Source: Candidatus Sediminicultor sextus (GTDB lineage Bacteria > Atribacterota > Phoenicimicrobiia > Phoenicimicrobiales > Phoenicimicrobiaceae). From it: 13,171 nt of DNA. Positions 7,651 to 13,171 of the stretch are shown piece after piece. The stretch is from contig JADBKX010000149.1 of the NCBI GenBank assembly GCA_014894735.1, positions 1 through 13,171 on the forward strand, written 5' to 3'. Made by a program: the position numbers and the translations under genes. Under the pieces are notes generated by a model. That model did no database searches and had not been told where the DNA came from. It saw nothing but the letters and a program-made list of their open reading frames with translations. How positions within the stretch are numbered: position 1 is the stretch's first letter; the number at the start of each line of letters is the position of its first letter.

Positions 7651-7816
7651 AATATCCATTACTATCTCCCCCAACTGGTCTATTAGCATCCTCTACAGTT
7701 ATACCACTATTATCTCCTATATTTTTACCTAACTCTCTCACATGCTCGACTCAATTTTCAATTAATGCTAAGACTATCAAACCGAGCACTATTAACAAGG
7801 AGTATTAAGCCTGCAT
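7649..7816 (-). pseudogene. Remnant ORF with N-terminal membrane segment
   Basis: On the minus strand an ATG gives M-Q-A, then TAA (7807-7805), then 51 open codons: YSLLIVLGLIVLALIENW, VEHVRELGKNIGDNSGITV and EDANRPVGGDSNGY before TAG. This looks like a single membrane-spanning helix followed by a polar stretch. A related fragment at 10067-9996 reads YAEYSLSVLLLISEYWADV, which suggests the ancestral start was M-Q-A-E-Y-S-L and that GAA mutated to TAA here. Downstream sequence continues with Gly/Pro-rich motifs in a shifted frame. I do not recognise the family. It may be the N-terminal part of the same decayed protein family seen at 2757-3167. Confidence 0.45.
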
Positions 7817-7856
7817 GCATAAAGGGTTTAGGGTATTTTTGTATAAACCCTTTAAT
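7797..7856. repeat. 60-bp repeat block with hairpin, copy 1
   Basis: It begins AAGGAGTATT and contains a perfect 10-bp stem (AAAGGGTTTA, 7821-7830, with TAAACCCTTT, 7844-7853) around the loop GGGTATTTTTGTA. A second copy lies at 10051-10110. On the minus strand the hairpin sits just upstream of the membrane-helix remnant at both places, so it may be the leader of that gene family. Confidence 0.7.
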
Positions 7857-7857
7857 T

Positions 7858-7918
7858 TGATCGAGATAAGACTTGAACTTATAGCCCTAATAGCTTCATT
7901 GCTCTATTACATTAATCA
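7858..7918 (-). pseudogene. Degenerate tRNA-like sequence
   Basis: On the minus strand a convincing T arm (ATAAG-TTCAAGT-CTTAT), a D-arm-like TAATAGAGCA and roughly pairing ends TGAT/ATCA are present. Only about 18 nt lie between the D and T arms, where about 22 are needed, and no proper anticodon loop forms. It sits four bases from the second trnW. I take it as a decayed tRNA of unknown identity. Confidence 0.35.
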
Positions 7919-7922
7919 GCGG

Positions 7923-7994
7923 GAAGAGAACTCGGACTCGAACCAAGAAACTGAAGGTTGGAGCTTCATGTTTTACCGTTTAAACTATTCTCTT
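7923..7994 (-). tRNA. trnW: Second tRNA-Trp copy, anticodon CCA
   Basis: This is nearly identical to the trnW at 12602-12672, with acceptor AAGAGAA/TTCTCTT, anticodon stem TGAAG/CTTCA and T arm CTTGG-TTCGAGT-CCGAG. Two changes stand out. The anticodon loop reads CTCCAAC instead of CTTCAAC, so the anticodon is CCA (UGG only) rather than TCA (UGA and UGG). The D loop also has an extra base (GTTTAAACGG). The fold is still good. It could be a functional UGG reader or a duplicate starting to decay. The 5' flank (about 7995-8037) also resembles the flank of the other trnW, so a larger segment was copied. Confidence 0.8.
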
Positions 7995-7996
7995 TG

Positions 7997-8037
7997 ATGG
8001 GTTTACTTTCTATGATAATCTCAACGATTACCCATCC
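7997..8037. other. Hairpin upstream of the second trnW
   Basis: GATGGGT pairs with ACCCATC across a loop of about 27 nt. The ladder GGGTTTACTTTC...GATAATCTC resembles GGTAATTACTTTGAGTAATG next to trnW(TCA) at 12677-12704, which is also hairpin-forming. The similarity shows that the duplication of trnW extended into its 5' flank. Confidence 0.45.
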
Positions 8038-8184
8038 ATCGGAACAAGTGAAATATGTAAAAATAACGTAGATAGTGCAAATAAATGCCTTTATGATGAT
8101 TAAAAATTTACAAACTAAATGTATATTTAATTATTTATTTAACTCATTAAGTCTTTTTAGAATTAGTGCATCACACCTTCGAAA

Positions 8185-8292
8185 TTATTGAACCTCAGTA
8201 GGATCTGAACCATCTCCTTTAAACGATCTTTCCACTAGTAAAGCCGTATATTCCATATCAGAATACTTAGCTTCCAGTTGTTCTTTAGACAT
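8185..8292 (-). CDS. Small ORF of 35 codons, likely the 3' half of the frameshifted ORF upstream
   Basis: It reads MSKEQLEAKYSDMEYTALLV then ERSFKGDGSDPTEVQ and TAA. It starts two bases after the TAG of the 87-codon ORF. The same frame remains open upstream of the ATG as FQWKEETIG, which resembles the EKWxEE repeats in the other ORF. I therefore think that both are one gene broken by a single frameshift near 8300-8360, rather than two genes. It has no membrane segment and is rich in charged residues. Function is unknown. Confidence 0.4.
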   Translation of the reverse strand: MSKEQLEAKYSDMEYTALLVERSFKGDGSDPTEVQ

Positions 8293-8294
8293 AC

Positions 8295-8558
8295 CTATGG
8301 TTTCCTCCTTTCACTGGAAATGACTACTTTGTAAAGTCTCTCTTCCTCCAGTTTTTCTGCTGGAGTCATTTTATCAGTAGCTTTAGCTCGGTTTTCCTCC
8401 ATTCATTTTTCAGGAGCTTTAGCTTCCATTTCCTCCACTCATTTTTCAGGAGCTCTATCTCTCATTTCCTCCTCTCATTTTTCTTCAACTTTAGCCTTGT
8501 TTTCCCCCATTATTTGTTCATGGGTCTTAAAAGAAGATTTACCTGAGATTACCTCCAT
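8295..8558 (-). CDS. Unknown 87-codon ORF with 12-residue repeats
   Basis: An ATG 16 bases after the cob stop opens MEVISGKSSFKTHEQIMGEN, followed by three tandem 12-residue units: EKWEEEMRDRAP, EKWVEEMEAKAP and EKWMEENRAKAT (8483-8376, 36 bp each). It then reads DKMTPAEKLEEERLYKVVIS and ends at TAG. The W in each unit is a TGA codon, so the frame exists only under the mitochondrial code. The protein would be highly charged and helical, possibly coiled coil, unlike the hydrophobic respiratory subunits. Preservation of the repeat register suggests that it was coding recently. A frameshift near its end probably separates it from the 35-codon ORF downstream. No known family is recognised. Confidence 0.5.
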
Positions 8559-8574
8559 TAATTAAAGTGATATT

Positions 8575-9732
8575 TTATTCATAACATGTAATGTTAGATA
8601 TTAAATTTTCAATTCAAGTAACAACAGGCACTAAAACTAAAAAATATCCAAAGAATAAAACAGTACTTATTTGACCTAATTCTATGTAAGGACTTTCTAC
8701 ATGTTTAGCTCCTATAATCATTAAAATAACAAAATTTACAACAAAAACAAAGAAAATGATCTTACTAAAAGGTCTAAATTGTAAATTTTTTAGGTTACTT
8801 AAATTTGTAACAGGTAATATTAACATTATTAGTAACGCACTGAACATTGCAATAACTCCTAATAATTTATTAGGGATAGATCTTAATATTGCATAAAAGG
8901 GTAATAAGTATCATTCCGGAACTATAGCAGCAGGAGTTTGCATAGGGTTAGCCATAATATAATTATCACTATCTCCTAGCACATTAGGTGCAAAAAATAC
9001 AAAATTACTTAAAACAAATATAAGTATAAATATTGTAACTAAATCCTTAAATAAGTAGTAAGGAGCAAAAGGTATTCTATCATAATTACCTGATATACCT
9101 AAAGGATTTGTAGATCCTGCTGTATCGTGAAGAGCTATTAAATGCATTAATACTAGTGCAACCAATGCAAAAGGTAATACAAAATGTAAAGAAAAGAATC
9201 TATTTAAAGTAGCATTATTTACTGAAAATCCTCCTCAAATGAACTCAACTATATCTTGACCTATTCATGGTATTGCACTTATTAGATTAGTAATAACTGT
9301 AGCTCCTCATAAACTCATTTGTCCATAAGGTAAAACATAACCCAGGAAAGCAGTACCCATCATAACTACAAGTATTACTACTCCTATTACTCAAGTTGTA
9401 AATCTAGGACTTTTATAAGATCCATAGTATATACCTCTCCCTATGTGTAAATACACTAAGAAGAAAAAAGCAGAAGCTGTGTTACTATGTAAATAACGAA
9501 CTAATCATCCATTATTTACATCTCTCATAATGTGTTCTATAGAATTAAAAGCTTCGGCTACACTAGGATTATAATGCATAGCAAGAGTTACACCCGTTAT
9601 GATTTGAATAACCAAACATAATAATAGTAAAGATCCGAAATTTCAATTATAACTAATATTAGTTGGTTGAGGTGCGTCTATTAGATACGAATTAACTAAT
9701 TTCAATAAAGAATTATGTTTTAATGTTCTCAT
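8575..9732 (-). CDS. cob: cob, cytochrome b
   Basis: This encodes the 385-residue cytochrome b of respiratory complex III, which carries both hemes and the Qo/Qi quinone sites. Visible landmarks are MRTLKHNSLLKLVNSYLIDA at the N-terminus, GVTLAMHYNP and HSNTASAFFFLVYLHIGRG with the heme-ligand histidines, [20 protein letters not shown], the second histidine pair in NRFFSLHFVLPFA-LVALVLMHLIALHDTAG, and [20 protein letters not shown] for the Qo site. It is uninterrupted by introns. Trp is TGA, and the protein ends WIENLISNITCYE at TAA 8577-8575. The start at 9732 follows directly on a run of 19 A residues. trnC lies upstream, and an unknown ORF begins 16 bp downstream. Confidence 0.98.
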
Positions 9733-9751
9733 TTTTTTTTTTTTTTTTTTT
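9733..9751 (-). promoter_or_regulatory. Poly-A run directly before the cob start
   Basis: Nineteen consecutive A residues in the sense strand (T on the given strand) abut the cob ATG. Shorter A runs sit in the same place before cox2 (9), atp9 (10, with TA between) and nad4L (7). The consistent position suggests a leader feature that keeps the start codon unstructured or recruits the ribosome. The exact length may vary through replication slippage or sequencing error. Confidence 0.4.
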
Positions 9752-9820
9752 GACTCATTAGAACTGCGTATATACATTTCTATCTTGTTAAATGAACGAT
9801 GCTCATTTGTTCGGAGGCAC

Positions 9821-9891
9821 AAGACTATGGAGGAATCGAACCTCGAGCTAAAGATTTGCAATCTAAGCATAGACCATCTATAACATAATCT
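9821..9891 (-). tRNA. trnC: tRNA-Cys (GCA)
   Basis: The acceptor stem is AGATTAT/ATAGTCT (one G-U pair), the D arm ATAGA-TGG-TCTAT, the anticodon loop TTGCAAA with anticodon GCA, and the T arm GAGG-TTCGATT-CCTC. The anticodon stem is weak: only AGA/TCT pairs well, with two T-T oppositions outside it. The outer T-stem pair is also mismatched. It lies between nad3 and cob. It could be functional with a loose stem or be starting to decay; no other Cys tRNA lies in the window. Confidence 0.78.
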
Positions 9892-9995
9892 GGGTGCCCT
9901 CAAACCCCCGGCTTTTTATATTTTTATACTCTTTACGCCTATTTAATATCTTTTTTTATTCTATTTACGTTTTTTAAGATCTTTTTTATCTGAAT

Positions 9996-10067
9996 TTAAG
10001 TCCGCAGACTCACATCGGCTCAATATTCACTAATTAATAGTAAAACCGATAAGGAGTATTCAGCATA
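9996..10067 (-). pseudogene. Short remnant of the membrane-helix ORF family
   Basis: The frame reads YAEYSLSVLLLISEYWADV then SLRT and TAA, with stops on both sides. It resembles YSLLIVLGLIVLALIENWVE at 7804-7745. Both are preceded by the same hairpin block. A single-base deletion relative to the other copy separates it from the ATG immediately upstream. It is too short and broken to be a gene, but it gives independent support for a dispersed ORF family. Confidence 0.4.
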
Positions 10068-10110
10068 CTAACTTAAGGGATATAGGATATTTTTGTATAA
10101 ATCCTTTAAT
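10051..10110. repeat. 60-bp repeat block with hairpin, copy 2
   Basis: It begins AAGGAGTATT like copy 1 at 7797 and shares the GGATATTTTTGTATAAATCC core, with an imperfect hairpin (AAGGGATATA against TATAAATCCTT). The stem is less perfect than in copy 1, but the spacing to the downstream remnant ORF is the same. Confidence 0.65.
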
Positions 10111-10312
10111 AAAGTTTATATTCCTTTTTTTTTAGAAAGGAGGGATGAGAGCCCCCTCAATTTTATTATAAGTTTTTTGGGATATTTTCATGTAAACAAT
10201 TCATCCTAAAAAAACTCTATAAAATATTATACGCCTTGTTGTTTTTTGTGTAAATTTTTTATATATGGATTTTACAACAATCGATAAATGGTATATTTTA
10301 TATCATTTATAA

Positions 10313-10708
10313 TTACTTATCTAAATAAGAAAAATATTCAGATCTCTCTTTAGTTTGTTTACTTTCTATTTTTAATGCATTTTTCCCTAATTCAAAAACA
10401 AATCCTACTGTTATAATAACTATAAAAATAAGAACGACTATTAGTCCATAAATACCGTTTTCGTACTCACTAACTGCAAAAGGGTATATCATAACAATTT
10501 CTAAATCTAATAGTAAATAAACTAAAGCAAAAATAAAAAATTTTACCCCGAACTGTGTTCTATTTTGACCTAAAAAACTATGAAAGCCGCACTCAAATAT
10601 ACTATATTTTTCTTGATAGGGGTTGTGTGGTGCAAATATGAAGTTTAATAATAGAAATATTAAGGATAAAGCTGTTACAAATATAAATAAGAAAGTCATA
10701 GCACTCAT
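10313..10708 (-). CDS. nad3: nad3, NADH dehydrogenase subunit 3
   Basis: This encodes ND3 (131 residues), a three-helix complex I subunit. Its conserved loop contains the cysteine that is exposed in the deactive form, seen here as EKYSIFECGFHSFLGQNRTQ. The second helix has FFIFALVYLLLDLEIVMIYP with the conserved acidic pair. The start ATG at 10708 shares its A with the nad2 stop TAA, the usual nad2-nad3 overlap in filamentous ascomycetes. The C-terminus (KQTKERSEYFSYLDK) is polar. Length is typical. Confidence 0.97.
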   Translation of the reverse strand: MSAMTFLFIFVTALSLIFLLLNFIFAPHNPYQEKYSIFECGFHSFLGQNRTQFGVKFFIFALVYLLLDLEIVMIYPFAVSEYENGIYGLIVVLIFIVIITVGFVFELGKNALKIESKQTKERSEYFSYLDK

Positions 10709-12357
10709 TACTTTTCAAATAATATTTGTACCAATATGGTACCCATACTTAATCATTCGTTATTAATAAAGATGAACAATAAAATTATTAATGTTATAAC
10801 AGATATCGTGAAAGCAATTGGACTACTTAACACGATATTAGTATAATCAGCAGAAATATTTTTATTCTGAACAGATACTGATATTTGAGATTTTTTTAGA
10901 ATAGGATTAATAATAGAAGAAGGTTCGTAGAAGAAAGTTTCTTTTACAATATTTAAATAATAAACCCCTCCTATTACACTTGTTAATATTCCTATTAAAA
11001 CTATAAAAACATGTCCTTTATCTAATGCTGCACTTAATACCATTTGTTTTCCAAAGAATCCTATAAGAGGAGGTATACCTACAAAAGAAAATATTGTAAT
11101 AGCTAAACTTATAGCCAAGAAAGGATTTATATAAAAGAACCCTCTTAATTGACTAATTAATTGTATAGGAGAATTATTTCTATCTACTAAATTATCTTTT
11201 TCAACACTATCATTTACATATGAATAAAAAGAATAACCTATGGCAATTAATATTATAAAAATATTTAAATTACTTATTGAATATTGAACTATATAAAATA
11301 TAAATGCCTGGATAGATTCTATACTTGATACAGCCAAAGCTAATAACATAAATCCTACATGAGAAATAGTACTATAAGCAAGTAATCTTTTTATTCTAAA
11401 TTGAGTTAAACCTACAACAGTACCTACTATTAAAGATAAAAAGGAACTAACTATTAAACTAAAAGTTCAACTTATTTCAAAAAAATTATTGTTTGTATAA
11501 TAAACCAATTGTAATAAGAAAATAAATATAGAAATTTTTGCTATTATAGCTACAAAAGCAGTAACAATTGTTGGTATAGCATCATAAACGTCTGGAGATC
11601 AGAAATGAAAAGGTGCAGCTCCGATTTTAACCAAAAACCCTAAACTAAATATTAACAAAGAAAAGTTAATATAATAAGGTTTATATCAAGAATTAATAAT
11701 ATTAATGTCACTTATATTATTAATAATATATATAGTCTCTAAACTACTAGTACCTGAGTTAGCATATAGTAAACTAGTACCTAATAAAATAAAACATGAA
11801 CTTAATCCTCCTATTAAAAAGTAAATTAAACCTCCTATTGTAGATAATTCTGAATTTCTATATATAGTACTAAGTAAATATAAACCATAACTTTGTAATT
11901 CTATTGAAAGAAAAATAGAAACTAAATCATTTGTTGATATTAATAAACATGCCCCTGTTATTATAAATAATAAAATTAAAGGGTATTCTATTATTTTAAA
12001 TTGCTCTCCCATTTTATTAACAACTTTTGTTCTATAATAAGAAATATTATTAAATAATAAATCTTTTAAAGAAGCATGTTTAGGTGTTCAAAGTTTTCTA
12101 TAATGAAAACCAGTTAGTTGTAAAATTAATATACTTATTACAAAAATAAAAATATGGAAAACTTGTGTTATATTACTTATATAAACTAAACCTCCATGTA
12201 AACCAATACCTTTATTTAATACAGACAAACTTGTAAAATCCTGTAAAACACAATAAACCAATGCAATTATTGCAATTCTATTAAATAGTAAAGATAGATC
12301 CCGTCTTGAAACAACAGCGTTAGAAACCAACAAGAATAAAATCGTGATCATTATCAT
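10708..12357 (-). CDS. nad2: nad2, NADH dehydrogenase subunit 2
   Basis: This encodes ND2 (549 residues), an antiporter-like proton-pumping subunit of the complex I membrane arm. Landmarks are LVSIFLSIELQSYGLYLLST with the conserved glutamate, FLVKIGAAPFHFWSPDVYDA with the pump lysine, RIKRLLAYSTISHVGFMLLA, and FLAISLAITIFSFVGIPPLI. TGA codons near 12087, 11685 and 10752 are Trp. The frame continues past the TGA after NNE to end MGTILVQILFEK at TAA, whose last base starts nad3. The ATG at 12357 lies five bases after trnM, so the mRNA 5' end is probably set by tRNA excision. Confidence 0.97.
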
Positions 12358-12362
12358 TTACT

Positions 12363-12435
12363 AGCTAGGAGAGAAATTCGAATTCTCATTTTTAATGTAT
12401 GAAATTAAAGTTCTAACCTATTAAACTATCCTAGC
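12363..12435 (-). tRNA. trnM: tRNA-Met (CAT)
   Basis: It has a perfect acceptor stem GCTAGGA/TCCTAGC, anticodon stem TTAAT/ATTAA, loop TTCATAC with anticodon CAT, and T arm GAGAA-TTCGAAT-TTCTC. It lies five bases upstream of nad2. Initiator and elongator forms, or a C34-modified Ile form, cannot be separated from sequence here. Confidence 0.92.
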
Positions 12436-12453
12436 TTTACGGGCAATACCCTG

Positions 12454-12525
12454 GGTGAATACCCTGGGTCGAACAGGGAACTTACTGTGCCACATACAGT
12501 TGCTCTACCATTGAACTATATTCAC
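12454..12525 (-). tRNA. trnH: tRNA-His (GTG)
   Basis: It has acceptor GTGAATA/TATTCAC with C73, anticodon stem ACTGT/ACAGT, loop ATGTGGC with anticodon GTG, and T arm CCCTG-TTCGACC-CAGGG. The base just upstream (12526) is a G that could serve as the extra G(-1) of His tRNAs opposite C73. It is directly adjacent to trnQ with no spacer beyond this base. Confidence 0.93.
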
Positions 12526-12526
12526 C

Positions 12527-12599
12527 TTATGTTGAAGTGATTCGAACACTCAATAATAAATACCAAAAATTTATGACTTACCCATTAGTCTACAACATA
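12527..12599 (-). tRNA. trnQ: tRNA-Gln (TTG)
   Basis: It has a perfect acceptor TATGTTG/CAACATA, D stem GACT/AGTC, anticodon stem TAAAT/ATTTA with loop TTTTGGT (anticodon TTG), and T arm GAGTG-TTCGAAT-CACTT. Its last base abuts the G(-1) of trnH, and trnW lies two bases upstream. Confidence 0.92.
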
Positions 12600-12601
12600 T
12601 A

Positions 12602-12672
12602 CAAGAGAACTCGGACTCGAACCAAGAAACTGAAGGTTGAAGCTTCATGTTTTACCATTAAACTATTCTCTT
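12602..12672 (-). tRNA. trnW: tRNA-Trp (TCA)
   Basis: It has acceptor AAGAGAA/TTCTCTT, anticodon stem TGAAG/CTTCA, loop CTTCAAC with anticodon TCA, and T arm CTTGG-TTCGAGT-CCGAG. Anticodon TCA reads both UGA and UGG, which explains the TGA codons in every protein gene here. It is first in a tight four-tRNA cluster (W-Q-H-M) leading into nad2. A copy with anticodon CCA lies at 7923-7994. Confidence 0.94.
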
Positions 12673-12828
12673 TTTAAGGTAATTACTTTGAGTAATGATA
12701 ACCTCCCGGGTATGTGTAAGAAGAAATAAATACTTCCTTGTGAAGAGTGTAAATAGTTGCTCCTTAATATGACGCCGATGGTATGTATTTAGAAGATGAA
12801 TTCTATATTTGCATACTCAGTGTCTCTC
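12673..12828. other. Spacer upstream of the tRNA cluster
   Basis: No gene is seen. A hairpin (AGGT...ATTACT / AGTAAT...ACCT) lies at 12677-12704 next to trnW and has a relative beside the second trnW. The rest shows no tRNA arms or recognisable ORF. Confidence 0.45.
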
Positions 12829-12891
12829 TTACTCAGAACCAGGATCATCATCAGAACCAGGATCATAATCAGAACCTGGATTTTGTTAAGA
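12829..12891 (-). pseudogene. Read-through tail of the upstream ORF
   Basis: In the same frame as the ORF ending at 12892, the sequence continues S, stop, then QNPGSDYDPGSDDDPGSE and TAA. The PGSD units are encoded by a short direct repeat (TCAGAACCAGGATCAT, three imperfect copies on the given strand). The acidic end resembles the SSSDSDSE end of the decayed ORF upstream of atp9. It may be the ancestral C-terminus, cut off by two stops. Confidence 0.4.
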
Positions 12892-13171
12892 CTACAGAGT
12901 CTTCAATTTATCTAAAATTTCCTCCATACGGTCTGCAAGCCTAAAACTTTTAGCATAATCCTCTACCGTTGCTGTTGCTGCATTAGTCTGAATTTTATTA
13001 TGTATATCTGTATATTCATCAAAACAGGAAGCTGCTTGTTTCCTTAAACCCTCACTAGTATCAGCGAGAGGTCCATCATGTAGCCCAGGTACTTCTGCTG
13101 GCGCAGGACTAGAAGGTACTTCTGCTGGCGCAGGACTAGAAGGTACTTCTGCTGGCGCAGGACTAGAAGGT
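12892..13171 (-). CDS. Unknown ORF, 3' end, Pro/Ala repeats then helical domain (partial)
   Basis: The frame is open from the window edge for 92 codons. It begins with three tandem copies of PSSPAPAEV and continues PGLHDGPLADTSEGLRKQAA, SCFDEYTDIHNKIQTNAATA and TVEDYAKSFRLADRMEEILD-KLKTL to TAG. The composition is low-complexity linker plus a charged, probably helical C-terminus, with no membrane helix in the visible part. GC content is higher than in the respiratory genes. The start lies outside the window, so I cannot tell whether it is an intact gene. The EY...IQ...T.E.Y pattern loosely matches the decayed ORF at 2757-3167. Function is unknown. Confidence 0.5.
   Translation of the reverse strand, partial: PSSPAPAEVPSSPAPAEVPSSPAPAEVPGLHDGPLADTSEGLRKQAASCFDEYTDIHNKIQTNAATATVEDYAKSFRLADRMEEILDKLKTL
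13087..13171. repeat. 27-bp tandem repeat running off the right edge
   Basis: Three perfect units (13087-13113, 13114-13140, 13141-13167) and the first four bases of a fourth are visible. Each begins AGGTACTTCTGCTGGCGCAG. Being 27 bp, the unit keeps the reading frame and encodes PSSPAPAEV on the minus strand. The lack of any differences between units points to recent expansion. Confidence 0.95.

Larger units (their letters stand above)
9892..10312. other. Spacer between nad3 and trnC
   Basis: A 420-bp AT-rich interval downstream of nad3 contains no complete gene. It holds the second copy of the 60-bp hairpin block (10051-10110), a short remnant ORF (10067-9996), and a further sequence of the GGGATATTTTCATGTAAAC type near 10179-10204. 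A GC-rich CCCCCGGC motif lies near 9904-9912. No tRNA was found besides trnC at the border. Confidence 0.55.

Noticed and set aside
7815..7997. A 60-codon plus-strand ORF over the second trnW.
   Set aside because: It is antisense to a tRNA, a degenerate tRNA and a hairpin repeat; nothing protein-like is seen.
9643..9903. An 86-codon minus-strand ORF overlapping the cob start and trnC.
   Set aside because: Its N-terminal part is translated tRNA-Cys and the oligo-A tract (a run of lysines), and its end is simply the cob N-terminus; the real start is the cob ATG at 9732.
13087..13171. CRISPR-like direct repeats.
   Set aside because: Units are contiguous with no spacers, keep a reading frame, and the context is mitochondrial.

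Overview
This window looks like part of a filamentous ascomycete (Pezizomycotina) mitochondrial genome. The evidence is AT-rich DNA, intron-bearing cox1, the joined gene pairs nad2-nad3 and nad4L-nad5, a mitochondrially encoded atp9, and translation that only works with genetic code 4 (TGA = Trp). With TGA read as Trp, nad2, nad5, cox1, cox2 and cob each become one full-length frame. Species cannot be named from sequence alone.

Every gene lies on the minus strand, so transcription runs from high to low coordinates. In reading order: the 3' end of a proline/alanine-rich unknown ORF with 27-bp tandem repeats (13171-12892); a tRNA cluster trnW(TCA)-trnQ(TTG)-trnH(GTG)-trnM(CAT) (12672-12363); nad2 and nad3, sharing one base (12357-10313); a 420-bp spacer with a repeat block; trnC(GCA); cob (9732-8575); a small repeat-bearing unknown ORF, apparently frameshifted (8558-8185); a second trnW with anticodon CCA (7994-7923) and a degenerate tRNA; remnants of an unknown ORF; a broken chimeric atp9 copy (7235-6863); cox2 (6563-5808); trnR(ACG); nad4L and nad5, sharing one base (5616-3206); a degenerate unknown ORF; intact atp9 (2648-2424); and cox1 exon 1, a group I intron with a dead LAGLIDADG ORF, and the start of exon 2 (2016-1).

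The conserved genes encode complex I subunits (ND2, ND3, ND4L, ND5), cytochrome b of complex III, COX1 and COX2 of complex IV, and subunit c of the ATP synthase. tRNAs between them probably serve as RNA processing points.

The unusual part is the space between genes. The interval between cob and cox2 (about 6806-8030) holds decayed copies of sequences found elsewhere in the window: the atp9 region with its 5' flank, and trnW with its 5' flank. Several spacers hold fragments that still read like protein (a membrane-spanning N-terminus, Gly/Pro-rich motifs, a helical EY-containing segment, an acidic Ser/Asp tail) but carry stops and frameshifts. I infer one or more decaying families of unknown mitochondrial ORFs, and a duplication that changed the order of atp9, cob and cox2.
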